A stretch of DNA of 49,966 nucleotides from Anaerolineae bacterium (GTDB taxonomy: Bacteria; Chloroflexota; Anaerolineae; Aggregatilineales; UBA3940): NCBI GenBank assembly GCA_016926255.1, contig JAFGOY010000016.1:1-49966 (forward strand), written 5' to 3'. Position numbers and translations under genes: made by a program. How positions within the stretch are numbered: the first letter of the stretch is position 1; the number at the start of each line of letters is the position of its first letter. Shown one piece after another: positions 8,618 to 16,882 of this stretch. The notes under the pieces were generated by a model that saw only the letters and a list, made by a program, of their open reading frames with translations, was not told the DNA's origin and made no database searches.

Positions 8618-8648
8618 AAGAAAATGGACAGGTTTTGGCCTGTCCATT
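8616..8648 (-). terminator. terminator of the DoxX-like gene
   Basis: AATGGACAGG and CCTGTCCATT (8623-8648) form a perfect 10-bp stem with a 6-nt loop, followed on the minus strand by TTCTTTTG. It is 20 nt downstream of the DoxX-like stop. Confidence 0.87.
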
Positions 8649-8668
8649 GGTTGGTTGAAAGTGACTGA

Positions 8669-9289
8669 TTATTTGCCGGGAACGGGGAGAGGTTCAGGCT
8701 CCTCGATGCCCCGCTTCTCGGGGTGCTTCTCTCGTCCCCAGGGCGTGCCGATCAGGGGCAGCAGGAAGTAGTCAAGGCCGAAATAGCCGGATACTTTCCA
8801 GGCCAGGATCAGGGCTACGGCTATGGCGAACAACAGGCCGTTGGTGCTGGCCGATCCGGCCATGATGAAGTTCCAGTTCATGAAGCCGCCAAAGAAGGCA
8901 GCGATGCCGGTGAATGCACCCAGGATCAGCGCGACGCCGATCAGCATTTCGCCGTAAGCGACCAGCTTGGCGAACCAGGTGTATGAACCGGTGTCGAGCA
9001 AAAACTGGATGAAGCTGCGATACCAGTCAAAGGCGATGGTCGGGCGGCCCCCTTCGGGGATGGCAACCGCACCCATCCAGAAGCCTTTCAGGGCTTCGCC
9101 GGTCTGTGTCCAGGCCGGGTTACCGATCTTGTGCAGCGAGGCATCGATCCATTTGTAGCCTACCCACAGGCGCAGGGGCAACCAGAGCAGCCCGGCTTTC
9201 GGGTTGGCAAACAGGGCTTTGGCAAACGGCGGATCGCTGACAACCCGCGACTTTCCGAATACACGATCTGAGAAACTGACTTCTGCCAT
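8669..9289 (-). CDS. DoxX-family membrane protein
   Basis: A 206-aa membrane protein. I place the start at ATG 9289 (MAEVSFSDRVFGK) because GGAGGAGG lies just upstream; the frame stays open 22 codons further up without support. Hydrophobic segments occur at about residues 33-50, 118-138 (VAYGEMLIGVALILGAFTG), 139-160 (IAAFFGGFMNWNFIMAG) and 165-185. LLWLPLRLWVGYKWIDASLHKI, GEMLIGVALILG and the FFGGFMNWNF region match the DoxX/DoxD family, related to the thiosulfate:quinone oxidoreductase small subunit. The native electron donor is unknown for most members. It is monocistronic, ends at a strong terminator, and has a palindrome near its putative start point. Confidence 0.87.
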   Translation of the reverse strand: MAEVSFSDRVFGKSRVVSDPPFAKALFANPKAGLLWLPLRLWVGYKWIDASLHKIGNPAWTQTGEALKGFWMGAVAIPEGGRPTIAFDWYRSFIQFLLDTGSYTWFAKLVAYGEMLIGVALILGAFTGIAAFFGGFMNWNFIMAGSASTNGLLFAIAVALILAWKVSGYFGLDYFLLPLIGTPWGREKHPEKRGIEEPEPLPVPGK

Positions 9290-9387
9290 TAGTAATTTTC
9301 CTCCTCCGCTTGTATCAAGCGGGTTTTTGGGGTCAGCACCGGTGAAGGCGTTCAATATGTTGGGGCGATCTCTCCGGCAGTCTGCCC

Positions 9388-9423
9388 GATAATTAATAAA
9401 TTATCTATATTAAACATATTATA
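9388..9423 (-). promoter_or_regulatory. putative DoxX promoter -10 and overlapping palindrome
   Basis: In a very AT-rich stretch, a TATAAT (minus strand, 9418-9423) lies upstream of the DoxX start. The perfect palindrome GATAATT-AATA-AATTATC (9388-9405) falls where transcription would begin. No good -35 box is seen (TTACTA at 17 bp). The layout fits a repressor operator at +5 to +22 or an activator-dependent promoter. Confidence 0.5.
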
Positions 9424-9497
9424 TACCAGATTTGTCTAATTAGTAAATACATTTCAAGTTTTCTTAGACCTTTTTTATGAATATTTATAATTATTAT

Positions 9498-9516
9498 CCG
9501 GTTTCACCGGTATACT
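9498..9516 (+). promoter_or_regulatory. palindrome and -10 box upstream of the four-Cys genes
   Basis: CCGGT-TTC-ACCGG (9498-9510) is directly followed by TATACT (9511-9516), about 53 nt before the first four-cysteine gene. A -35 match is poor, so the palindrome occupying the spacer may be an activator or repressor site. Confidence 0.45.
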
Positions 9517-9568
9517 CGTTGTTGCATCGTTTTAACGTAAGTATGGGGTTATTGGAACAAGTACGAGA

Positions 9569-9832
9569 ATGAAAAGCCCATGCCAGTTTGTTGGTGATTG
9601 CCCGCTTCATCGGTATTTCGAAGACACTCGCCGGAAATCCTTTATTAGAGTATATTGCGAAAGTGAATATGACTGCTGCCAGGTACGCCAACGCAAGCTG
9701 ATGGGGCTGCCGGTTTCTGATGGGCCAGTACTATCCGGGAGAATACTCGAATCGTACCGCCCCGATCAGCCGGGGCCGTCTGCCAGCACATTCGAATTAC
9801 CGGTAGTTATTGGTTCCTGCTATATCGGGTAA
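9569..9832 (+). CDS. four-cysteine small protein, copy 1 (87 aa)
   Basis: Begins MKSPCQFVGDCPLHRYFED. Conserved cysteines with its neighbour are C5, C11, C30 and a C in the segment before RQRKLMGLPV; an extra adjacent Cys makes CC here. The pattern PCQF-x3-CPL-x2-(F/Y)FE ... FI-x2-YC ... C-x2-R-x-R-x3-GL-x-V is shared with the next gene. It recalls small uncharacterised proteins with a C-x5-C...YC...C arrangement, which could bind a metal or Fe-S cluster. The C-terminal tail (after about residue 65) differs from copy 2. Ribosome-binding site weak; an AT-rich promoter region lies upstream. No signal peptide, so cytosolic. Confidence 0.75.
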   Translation: MKSPCQFVGDCPLHRYFEDTRRKSFIRVYCESEYDCCQVRQRKLMGLPVSDGPVLSGRILESYRPDQPGPSASTFELPVVIGSCYIG

Positions 9833-9884
9833 GTTGATTGTCGATTCTGCTGTATTTACTGATTGTATTGGGAGCTAGACTGAG

Positions 9885-10121
9885 ATGAAAGAACCGTGCC
9901 AGTTTTATGAGGGATGCCCGCTGTTCAAGTTTTTTGAAACCAGCGATCGGGAAGTCTTCATCAAGATTTATTGCAAAGGCGATTTTACCGACTGCGAGCG
10001 TCGTGCCCGCCGGATGGCCGGGTTAGATGTTCCTGAGCGGATGCTGCCCTCCGGCAACATGCTCGAAGCGATTGTTCCCCAGGCGTCAGCCAACGACGAT
10101 ACCGTCCAGATGGTATTTTAG
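9885..10121 (+). CDS. four-cysteine small protein, copy 2 (78 aa)
   Basis: Begins MKEPCQFYEGCPLFKFFET and is a clear paralog of the gene ending 52 nt upstream. It shares C5 and C11, FIKIYC (C30) and DC-x-R-x-ARRMAGLDVPE, then LPSGNMLEA matching LSGRILES of copy 1. The start follows GGGAG. The four shared cysteines plus the basic RRARR patch suggest a small metal-, Fe-S- or nucleic-acid-related module. Function unknown. The pair probably arose by tandem duplication and, because copy 2 has exactly four cysteines, it may be the more typical member. Confidence 0.78.
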   Translation: MKEPCQFYEGCPLFKFFETSDREVFIKIYCKGDFTDCERRARRMAGLDVPERMLPSGNMLEAIVPQASANDDTVQMVF

Positions 10122-10217
10122 GCGCTCACTTTCTGGGGAGCAGGGCTGTTCGCTGCTCGGCCAAAACCGCCGCTCGAATCTGATGATGCCGAGCATCATG
10201 TTTGAGAAGTAGAAGCT

Positions 10218-11243
10218 CTAATAATATTCGACGTTTTCGATTGTCCCATGATTGTCACGGTAATAAGACCAGTGGAACCACACCATTACCAGGGTCACAA
10301 TGTTTACCAGGGGAAAGCCCGCCCACTGCCAGAATGTAAGTGCGTGTGGAACTCTCTTATATAATTCGATAAACGTCGCCAGAGAATCACTGCTTGACAG
10401 CAGATATCTTATAGTTCTTATAGATGTGTGTGGAATTTTCGTATATAGTTCGATGACCGCTGCCAGATAAACACTGTTCAACAGCAGAAACAGACCGGTG
10501 AAGAAGCCCGCGTTTTTGGTCAGGTCCCGGCGTTCAGTTGTCGTCTCTTTGGGCGATGGTGTCCCCGGCAGATACCGTTCAGAAGTACCCCCAAACACAG
10601 CCCCACAGTGCGGACAACTGGCAACTGGCCCTGGCAGTGATTTACCACACCGTCCACACGAATACCCCGCATTGACATATTTCTGCTGCGTTCTGGGTTT
10701 GCGGATATTGACGCGGGTGACGGTTTTCCCATCGCTTGCCAGATACAGCACCTGTGCCAGCGGCCCGCAAAACACCAGGACGATGACAATCCCCCCGTAG
10801 AGATAATACTTCATATAATCTTCAGCCAGCATCAGCACACGAAAGATACTGCTGCCGAGGAAATACAGATTGATCGTCCAGACCAGCGCGACCGCCAGCA
10901 GTACCGACATCAGTGCGAGTGTTACCAGTTGGCCAAAGGATGAGTCTTTACTGAGTTGAATACTCCATGCGATGAGCATTATCAGTAACGTGATCACTAT
11001 CACGATTGAGAGTAACGGTTGGCCCACGAGAACAAGATCGAACAGCCTTCTGATAGGCCCGCGTAACCAGTACAGAATCAGCCCGATGATCAGTCCCACC
11101 GGGACCACAATAATAAAGGTGCCTTTTATGAATGCACCAAGACTTACGCGATTAGATTTTGATCCCCCTCCAAAAATCAAGATTGAAGACAGCAAAACAC
11201 AAACACCGGTGCTTCCTAGCAAAAACTGCCAGATTACGGGCAT
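10218..11243 (-). CDS. multi-pass membrane protein with central zinc ribbon
   Basis: A 341-aa protein; ATG at 11243 follows GGGAGG. Five or so hydrophobic segments fill the first ~180 residues (for example FIIVVPVGLIIGLILYWL and IVIVITLLIMLIAWSI). A cytosolic-looking zinc ribbon follows (CGRCGKSLPGPVASCPHCG, about 200-218, four cysteines in two CxxC knuckles). Two further hydrophobic regions lie at about 250-275 and 310-330. The C-terminal part contains an internal near-repeat, VIELYTKIPHTS and FIELYKRVPHAL. Not a recognised transporter. The zinc ribbon could be structural or bind a partner protein. Confidence 0.75.
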   Translation of the reverse strand: MPVIWQFLLGSTGVCVLLSSILIFGGGSKSNRVSLGAFIKGTFIIVVPVGLIIGLILYWLRGPIRRLFDLVLVGQPLLSIVIVITLLIMLIAWSIQLSKDSSFGQLVTLALMSVLLAVALVWTINLYFLGSSIFRVLMLAEDYMKYYLYGGIVIVLVFCGPLAQVLYLASDGKTVTRVNIRKPRTQQKYVNAGYSCGRCGKSLPGPVASCPHCGAVFGGTSERYLPGTPSPKETTTERRDLTKNAGFFTGLFLLLNSVYLAAVIELYTKIPHTSIRTIRYLLSSSDSLATFIELYKRVPHALTFWQWAGFPLVNIVTLVMVWFHWSYYRDNHGTIENVEYY

Positions 11244-11484
11244 CAGTACCCTCCCATTTTGTTGAAAAAGCCCTGTAGTTACATAAGGATGTGCCTATGT
11301 TTGGTGGGCATCCCCATCTGACCTCGCTCTGCGGCTGGCAGGCTGTGGTACCCAGACTCAACAAGATCAGTGATGTGACATACCGGCAGCGCTTCGTCGT
11401 GTCGTGCTCCCCCCAGAGTCGTCATTCATCACAACTGTAGGTGATTTTTGGGGTAACAGCAAGTGCCGATCGTCTTTCGGTTTA

Positions 11485-11513
11485 TTGACTCATCCTCGCA
11501 GGCATGTTACACT
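11485..11513 (+). promoter_or_regulatory. serS: promoter of the serS T-box transcript
   Basis: TTGACT (11485-11490) and TACACT (11508-11513) are 17 bp apart, a near-consensus sigma-70 promoter. The predicted start point near 11520 is about 27 nt before the base of T-box Stem I. The 11280-11480 interval before it holds nothing else I can identify. Confidence 0.78.
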
Positions 11514-11546
11514 GCCCGCGAATACGAATAACCTAATGACTCTGAC

Positions 11547-11784
11547 GGAGCAAGCTGTAAGCAGGTGGTTTTCAGAGAGGCGCTGACCGGTGTAAAGCGC
11601 CAGCCACGCAAGCAGTGATCCACTCCCGATAGGTCGCCCTGAGGCAATGCAGGGCCGGGTTCGCCCGTTAGCGCGTCGAATGAGGGGGAGCAACGGAGTG
11701 ACAGCGCTGTCACTATCGCTCTCCGAATGAAGGTGGCACCACGAGGAGAACCTCGTCCTGAATATCAGGCGGGGCTTTTTTGTT
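11547..11784 (+). promoter_or_regulatory. T-box riboswitch, serine-specific
   Basis: A complete T-box leader. Stem I base is GGAG (11547-11550) with CTCC (11623-11626). The distal part has the conserved AGAGAGG...GTGTAAAGCGCC pattern. The specifier is TCC (11619-11621), a serine codon, followed by A and the closing stem. The T-box sequence AAGGTGGCACCACG lies at about 11730-11743. Its variable base (C, 11737, in TGGC) would pair with a G discriminator, as tRNA-Ser normally has. The terminator hairpin CCTC..CCTGA/TCAGG..GGGG (11751-11774) is followed by CTTTTTTG. Uncharged tRNA-Ser should stabilise the antiterminator and turn on serS. Confidence 0.93.
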
Positions 11785-11802
11785 TAATGGAGGAGTGTCG
11801 AC

Positions 11803-13107
11803 ATGCTGGACATCAAGATCATTCGTGAAGAACCCGAACGCGTCAAACAGGCGATGCGCGATCTCAACGACGAGGACGCGCTGTCGCGCATCGACCTGAT
11901 CATCGAACTCGACGAGCGCCGCCGGGCGCTGCTGGTCGAGGTGGAGGAGATGCGCGGCCAGAAGAACAAGGCCAGCAAGATCATCGGGCAGACGCGCAAC
12001 CCCGACGAGCGGCAGGCGAAAATCAACGAGATGAAGAGTCTCAACGCCCGGCTCGAAAAGCAGGAGGCCGATCTGCGCGAGGTCGAAGCCTCGCTGGACG
12101 AGGAAATGCTCTGGATACCGAATCTCCCGGCGGAGGATGTGCCGGTCGGCCCGGACGAGGAACACAATATCGTACTGCGCGAGGAAGGCGAGCAGCCCGC
12201 ATTCGATTTCGAGCCGCTACCTCACTGGGAAATCGGCCCGATCCTCGACATCATCGACTTCGAGCGCGGCACCAAGCTCTCCGGCACGCGCTTCTACGTG
12301 TTGAAGGGATTGGGGGCGCGGCTTCAGCGGGCGCTGATCACCTGGATGCTCGACATACACATTTTGGAGCATGGCTACACCGAGATTTATCCGCCTTTCA
12401 TGGTACGCGAGCACTGCGTAGTCGGGACGGGCAACCTGCCCAAGTTCGGAATGAATCTCTACAAAGATCACGAGGAGGATTTCTACTGGGTGCCCACCGC
12501 CGAAGTCCCGGTAACCAACCTGCACCGCGAGGAAATCCTCGATGGAGATGAACTACCAAAGTATTATGTTGCCTATACACCCTGTTTCCGCCGCGAAAAG
12601 ATGAGCGCCGGGCGCGATGTGCGCGGCATCAAGCGCGGGCACCAGTTCGACAAGGTGGAACTGGTCAAGGTCGTCGAGGGCGACCCGGAAGTGTCGGACG
12701 CGGAGCACAAAAAACTGCTGGCCGATGCCGAGGATATCGCCACCCGGCTGGGGCTACCGTATCGAATTGTGCAGATGTGTACCGGCGACCTGTCGTTCGT
12801 CGCCGCCAAGAAATACGACATCGAGGTATGGGCGGCGGGATCGCAGGAATGGCTGGAAGTCTCCTCGGTATCGAACTTCCACGATTTCCAGGCGCGGCGG
12901 ATGAACATGCGCTACCGGCCAGAGCCGGGCGCGCCGACCCGCTACCCGCACACGCTGAACGGATCGGCGCTGGCGCTGCCGCGCGTCATGATCGCCATCC
13001 TGGAGAACTACCAGCAGGCCGACGGCTCGGTGCTGATTCCCGAAGTGCTGCGGCCCTACATGGGCGGCGTCGAGGTGATCCCGGTGCCGGAAGTCGAGGG
13101 CAGTTGA
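11803..13107 (+). CDS. serS: seryl-tRNA synthetase
   Basis: A 434-aa class II aminoacyl-tRNA synthetase that charges tRNA-Ser (and tRNA-Sec where present) with serine. The N-terminal ~110 residues begin MLDIKIIREEPERVK and form the long two-helix coiled-coil arm that contacts the tRNA long variable arm (KNKASKIIGQ turn). The catalytic core follows, with GTGNLPKFG (about 207), the motif 2 region with CFRREKMSAGRDVRGIKRGHQF (split by the loop), QEWLEVSSVSNFHDFQARR, and motif 3 GSALALPRVMIAILE near the C-terminus. Length is standard. Start ATG is 8 nt after GGAGG. Expression is controlled by the T-box directly upstream. Confidence 0.98.
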   Translation: MLDIKIIREEPERVKQAMRDLNDEDALSRIDLIIELDERRRALLVEVEEMRGQKNKASKIIGQTRNPDERQAKINEMKSLNARLEKQEADLREVEASLDEEMLWIPNLPAEDVPVGPDEEHNIVLREEGEQPAFDFEPLPHWEIGPILDIIDFERGTKLSGTRFYVLKGLGARLQRALITWMLDIHILEHGYTEIYPPFMVREHCVVGTGNLPKFGMNLYKDHEEDFYWVPTAEVPVTNLHREEILDGDELPKYYVAYTPCFRREKMSAGRDVRGIKRGHQFDKVELVKVVEGDPEVSDAEHKKLLADAEDIATRLGLPYRIVQMCTGDLSFVAAKKYDIEVWAAGSQEWLEVSSVSNFHDFQARRMNMRYRPEPGAPTRYPHTLNGSALALPRVMIAILENYQQADGSVLIPEVLRPYMGGVEVIPVPEVEGS

Positions 13108-13184
13108 GCCTATCTATAATATTCGCTTCACTCCTTGGCGGATAGGCTGCATCCTCGCCCATTGGGGTCATTGAAGAAACGATC

Positions 13185-13215
13185 AAAAGTGGGTAACTTC
13201 GGGTTACCCACTTTT
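13185..13215. terminator. terminator downstream of serS
   Basis: AAAAGTGGGTAAC and GTTACCCACTTTT form a perfect 13-bp stem with loop TTCGG. The terminal A and T runs make it symmetrical, so it can act on either strand; in context it ends serS. Confidence 0.85.
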
Positions 13216-13240
13216 CATAACACTCGGAGCAGGGATCGCT

Positions 13241-13801
13241 ATGGTAAAAAAATCCAAGACTGAACAGGAAAAGCCGGGCCGCTTTGTCAGGATCGTCACC
13301 GCCATGATCCTGCTGATCGGGCCGCTGCCGCTGATCGGGTATGGGGTCAGCCGCGTCGTCGATGCGGCGGTCGGGCTGGCAGCGGCACGCGAGGCGAGCG
13401 CCGCCCGTGAAACCTGGATGCACATCAACGGGGAAGTTGCCCACTCGGAGATCGTCGAAGAGAAAAGCCTGCTGGGGCCGGGCTACCGGACAGAAGTCGA
13501 ATATGTATATGTGCTTAATGGGGGCGAGTACACGGGATCGCGCATTACCTTCAATGACCAGCCGTTCCGCAAGCGCTCCGAAGCCGAGGCGGTGGTCGAG
13601 GCGTTTGAGGCAGGGGAGTCGATCACTGTTTTCTACGATCCCAACCAGCCTGAGAATGCCGCGCTCAGCCTGAGCGCTCCGGGAGGCACTGTTGCCACGC
13701 TGGTGATGGGGTTGGTGATCACGCTGATATTCATCGTGCCCTACGTGGTGATCCTCTCCCAGGGGCATTTGAAGACTCTGTTTTTGGGTAATGACGAATA
13801 A
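13241..13801 (+). CDS. DUF3592-family membrane protein
   Basis: A 186-aa protein, start ATG 13241 after GGAGCAGGGA. A hydrophobic helix at about residues 15-35 (IVTAMILLIGPLPLIGYG) leads to an extracytoplasmic beta-rich domain. VEYVYVLNGGEYTGSRI and SITVFYDPNQPENAALS are hallmarks of DUF3592. A second helix lies at about 150-172 (VATLVMGLVITLIFIVPYVVI). The domain's biochemical function is unknown; members sit in the envelope. Monocistronic between the serS terminator and azlC. Confidence 0.85.
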   Translation: MVKKSKTEQEKPGRFVRIVTAMILLIGPLPLIGYGVSRVVDAAVGLAAAREASAARETWMHINGEVAHSEIVEEKSLLGPGYRTEVEYVYVLNGGEYTGSRITFNDQPFRKRSEAEAVVEAFEAGESITVFYDPNQPENAALSLSAPGGTVATLVMGLVITLIFIVPYVVILSQGHLKTLFLGNDE

Positions 13802-13907
13802 CGCGGCTGGCATTTTTGCATTCTAACATTCTTCTGATACCGGGTGTCTTCGAAGGTAGTACTATTCCGGGTATAATCGCTGGAATTTACCGCAAGGAGC
13901 AGCGATT

Positions 13908-14648
13908 ATGCCCCCATCGATTTCTACGCGCCGTTCGGAGTTCTTCGCCGGGGCGCGGGCAACCCTTCCATTGATCCTCGGTGCGATTCCCTTCGGCATC
14001 ATTTACGGGGCAGTGGCCGTCGCCAACGGCCTGTCACCTGCCGCTGCGCAGGGAATGTCGCTGTTCGTTTTTGCCGGGTCGGCGCAGTTCATCGCCGCCA
14101 GCCTGGTCGGAGATGGGCTGTCGGTCGGCCTGATCATCCTCACCACTTTCGTCGTCAATTTGCGCCACGCGCTCTATGCTGCTTCGCTCGCCCCGTTCAT
14201 GAAGCACCTCCCGCAGCGCTGGCTGATCCCGCTCGGCTTCTGGCTCACCGACGAAAGCTACGCGGCAACGATTGCCCGCTTCAACGCGCCGGACGACTCG
14301 CCTTACAAGCATTGGTTCTATTTCGGGTCGGCGGCGGCGATGTATACCAACTGGCAGATCTGCACACTGATCGGCATCCTGGTCGGGCAGCAAATCCCCG
14401 ATCCGCAGGGCTGGGGACTCGACTTCGCGATGGTGGTCACATTCATCGGGATCATCATGCCGCTGATCAGGAATCGCCCCGCGCTGGTGTCGGTGATTGT
14501 TGCCGGGGTGGTTTCGGTGCTGGCGAACGGACTGCCCAACAAGCTCGGCCTGATGGTCGCTGCGCTGCTGGGGATTGCGGCGGGGGTGCTCGCCGAGATC
14601 GCCTGGCCGGTGACCGATCCGCTCGTGGCGGTGGAGGAAAACGCATGA
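13908..14648 (+). CDS. azlC: AzlC-family branched-chain amino acid exporter, large subunit
   Basis: A 246-aa multi-pass membrane protein. ATG 13908 follows [26 protein letters not shown] near the N-terminus, [26 protein letters not shown] and WLTDESYA are diagnostic for AzlC/YgaZ. With the small subunit encoded next it forms the exporter for branched-chain amino acids (and in relatives valine, methionine or analogs such as 4-azaleucine). The stop overlaps the start of azlD in ATGA, so translation is coupled. Substrate in this organism is inferred from family only. Confidence 0.93.
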   Translation: MPPSISTRRSEFFAGARATLPLILGAIPFGIIYGAVAVANGLSPAAAQGMSLFVFAGSAQFIAASLVGDGLSVGLIILTTFVVNLRHALYAASLAPFMKHLPQRWLIPLGFWLTDESYAATIARFNAPDDSPYKHWFYFGSAAAMYTNWQICTLIGILVGQQIPDPQGWGLDFAMVVTFIGIIMPLIRNRPALVSVIVAGVVSVLANGLPNKLGLMVAALLGIAAGVLAEIAWPVTDPLVAVEENA

Positions 14649-14989
14649 GCGATCTCATGACCCGCGAAGTGATCATGATTTTGGGGATGATGCTGGTGAC
14701 CTTCGGCGTGCGCTACCCGGTGCTGGCACTTGTCGGCAAGATCGACCTGCCGGAGGGCGTGTTCCGGGCGCTGCGCTATGTGCCCCCCGCCGTGCTGACC
14801 GCGATCACGGTGCCTGCCCTGTTTATGCCGGATGGGGAGCATGTGTTCATCAGCCATACCAATGCTTATCTTGTCGCCGGGATCGTCGCGGTGATCGTCT
14901 CGTGGAAGACGAAAAGCCTTGTCCTGACGATCCTGATCGGGATGGCGGTGTTCCTCGGCTGGCGTTGGCTGACGGGGCTGATCTGGTAA
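14645..14989 (+). CDS. azlD: AzlD-family exporter small subunit
   Basis: A 114-aa protein with four hydrophobic segments, starting [52 protein letters not shown] and the C-terminal [18 protein letters not shown] are typical of AzlD/YgaH. It overlaps azlC by four bases (ATGA). The pair forms a complete LIV-E-type exporter. The frame is open further upstream inside azlC, but that extension is an overlap artefact. Confidence 0.93.
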   Translation: MSDLMTREVIMILGMMLVTFGVRYPVLALVGKIDLPEGVFRALRYVPPAVLTAITVPALFMPDGEHVFISHTNAYLVAGIVAVIVSWKTKSLVLTILIGMAVFLGWRWLTGLIW

Positions 14990-15128
14990 TCTTGTCCGAC
15001 AATTCACTTCATTCGTTTCGGATAGATAAAGCGACAGGGTGTAAGGCGAATTCCTCCCCGACATTACGCGCAAATCCCGGCTTTTCAGTATACTCAGTAA
15101 AGACCTTTTTCTCATGGGGGAGGATTCT

Positions 15129-15686
15129 ATGGCACGGCCTTTACTGGTGTTCGAAGACCTGGACAAAACCAACTATAAGAAATTGTTCCGACTGTTCGGC
15201 ATCGACTGGTACATGACTTCGATTGGCTGGCTCTGCCTGCCGATCTTCTATGCAGTTGGCGTATTAATTGCTTATTTCTACCATACCGGCGAGCCGATCG
15301 GCGCGCTGCTGTTCAACGGCCTGATCTATGGGCTGCTGCTGATCCTGCTCAACACGTTCCACACCATCGGCCACATTTTTAGCGGTCGGATCACCCGCGC
15401 GCCGATGACGTCGGCGATTGTCACCGCCACCCGCCAGTTGAACTGGTATAATGAAGACCCGAACGCGGTTGGCAAGGGCGTGCATATTATGCGGTCGCTG
15501 GGTGGCCCGCTGATGAACATTGCCACCGGGTTGGCCGCCTACGGCATCGACCGGGTGATTCCCAACATGGCTTTGAGCTTCTTCGCCAGCACAAGCATCC
15601 TGATCGGGGTAGGGGCGCTGCTTCCGATTCCCACCGTCGATGGCTGGGTGATCTGGGGCGAGATCACCGGGCGGCGGAAGCGCTAG
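15129..15686 (+). CDS. M50 (site-2 protease)-like membrane protein, probably inactive
   Basis: A 185-aa membrane protein; ATG 15129 follows GGGGGAGG (an ATG at 15114 overlaps that ribosome-binding site and is rejected). Hydrophobic segments are at about residues 27-50, 60-80, 125-145 and 150-172. The motif NTFHTIGHIFSG (about 80-91) has the spacing of the M50 HExGH zinc site but Thr replaces the catalytic Glu. Later GGPLMNIATG matches the conserved GP-x2-N, and LLPIPTVDGW matches the NLLPIPPLDGG region supplying the third zinc ligand Asp. The fold is thus likely that of site-2 proteases, with loss of the general base. It may bind zinc or a membrane partner without cleaving it. Confidence 0.7.
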   Translation: MARPLLVFEDLDKTNYKKLFRLFGIDWYMTSIGWLCLPIFYAVGVLIAYFYHTGEPIGALLFNGLIYGLLLILLNTFHTIGHIFSGRITRAPMTSAIVTATRQLNWYNEDPNAVGKGVHIMRSLGGPLMNIATGLAAYGIDRVIPNMALSFFASTSILIGVGALLPIPTVDGWVIWGEITGRRKR

Positions 15687-15798
15687 TAACCGGGTAACCA
15701 TCTGCGTGTTTGATCATATTGGATAGCCAGCCTGACAACTGTGCCACCCGCTGCGTTGGAATTGTGCAACGCTGCGAATGCCGAACCTCCGGAGTCAG

Positions 15799-16839
15799 AT
15801 GATGTCGGGAAAGATCAGAAAACAGCTTGGTAATGTGTTGATGCTCGTCCTGCTTTTCCTGGTATTCTTTGGAATGGGCTATCTCGTAGAAAATGCCACC
15901 TTCGTCGTAGAAAACATCCTGATTTGGGTGCTGGCGGGAGTTGCCGTGATTGGCGGTGGTGGTATGCTGGTCAACGCGCTGCGTTCAAGTTTTAATATTG
16001 CCCGCCCACCTGTGATGGATGTCAGCCAGGAAAGTCGCCAATTGCAGCTGACGCAGGGAATAGACTGGCGTGACGAACTGCTGGCAATGGGATTCCAACG
16101 GGCCGGGGAGTATCAGGACCCATCCTATCAACCGGGGACGGGCTGGTGTTTCTTCGATGAGAAACGTCAAATATACGTTGAGATTGTCGAAGTCAAGGGA
16201 TTTTCGATGCTGCAATTTACCTCTGTTTTCGGGGGGAAAAGCGTCATAGAAACCATCCTTTCAACCATGCCGATCCCGGATCGCAATGAGGTTGATAAGA
16301 AGACCTACCGGCTGCAAATCATCCAGGGCGATAATCTTGGAGCTGCCTATCAAGCCCATCTCGCGGCCATGCAGGATTTCACCATCCGATTCAGCGCGCC
16401 GGTTTCGATGCCGCCTTTCGTCGAGGCGATCACCTGGCTGCCCAATACTTACACGGATCGTTATCGCCGCGCAAAGTTCAAACCACACGTCATACAGGGA
16501 CTGGGTTTTGTGGCGTTCTTTAGTGCATTCGCCGTCCTGATAGGGTTAACCAAACGGTACAAGGACCCGACCGATTTGCAATTTGCGCAGGGATTGATCT
16601 TTCTCTCGTTGATCTTTATGATCAGCCCGTTGATTATGCCCCTTCCCAGAAAGTCGACAATTATTTTTGAACTGGGTATGCTGGCAACGATTGGGGTTGC
16701 CTTCAGTTCGCTTGTTTTCGGAGGGTGGGTGAGCCTTGTCTACGGATTGAGCCTCGTCGCGTGTCTTATTTATCTGATGGTATCCAATTCAAAACACTCG
16801 CGGGTTCAATCAACTGTCGGGCAAGAAGAGCAGCCCTGA
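15799..16839 (+). CDS. multi-pass membrane protein of unknown function
   Basis: 346 aa from ATG 15799, chosen because CGGAG sits just upstream; an in-frame ATG at 15778 would contain that site. Two N-terminal helices (VLMLVLLFLVFFGMGYLV and ILIWVLAGVAVIGGGGMLV) precede a ~150-residue soluble domain (about 80-230) with GTGWCFFDEKRQIYVEIVE and LQFTSVFGGKSVIETIL. Three or four more helices (VAFFSAFAVLIGL, GLIFLSLIFMISPLIMP, ELGMLATIGVAFSSLV) follow. The soluble domain reads like an alpha/beta domain comparable to those in other Chloroflexota membrane proteins, but I know no name for it. The stop is 44 nt before the glycosyltransferase start. Confidence 0.75.
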   Translation: MMSGKIRKQLGNVLMLVLLFLVFFGMGYLVENATFVVENILIWVLAGVAVIGGGGMLVNALRSSFNIARPPVMDVSQESRQLQLTQGIDWRDELLAMGFQRAGEYQDPSYQPGTGWCFFDEKRQIYVEIVEVKGFSMLQFTSVFGGKSVIETILSTMPIPDRNEVDKKTYRLQIIQGDNLGAAYQAHLAAMQDFTIRFSAPVSMPPFVEAITWLPNTYTDRYRRAKFKPHVIQGLGFVAFFSAFAVLIGLTKRYKDPTDLQFAQGLIFLSLIFMISPLIMPLPRKSTIIFELGMLATIGVAFSSLVFGGWVSLVYGLSLVACLIYLMVSNSKHSRVQSTVGQEEQP

Positions 16840-16882
16840 CTCGATATGTCGATGATTGTAGGATAGATATCAAGAGTAAAAA

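Noticed and set aside
14312-14644. In-frame upward extension of azlD within azlC
   Set aside because: It overlaps the well-supported azlC gene and lacks a ribosome-binding site. The ATG at 14645 overlaps the azlC stop in ATGA, as expected.
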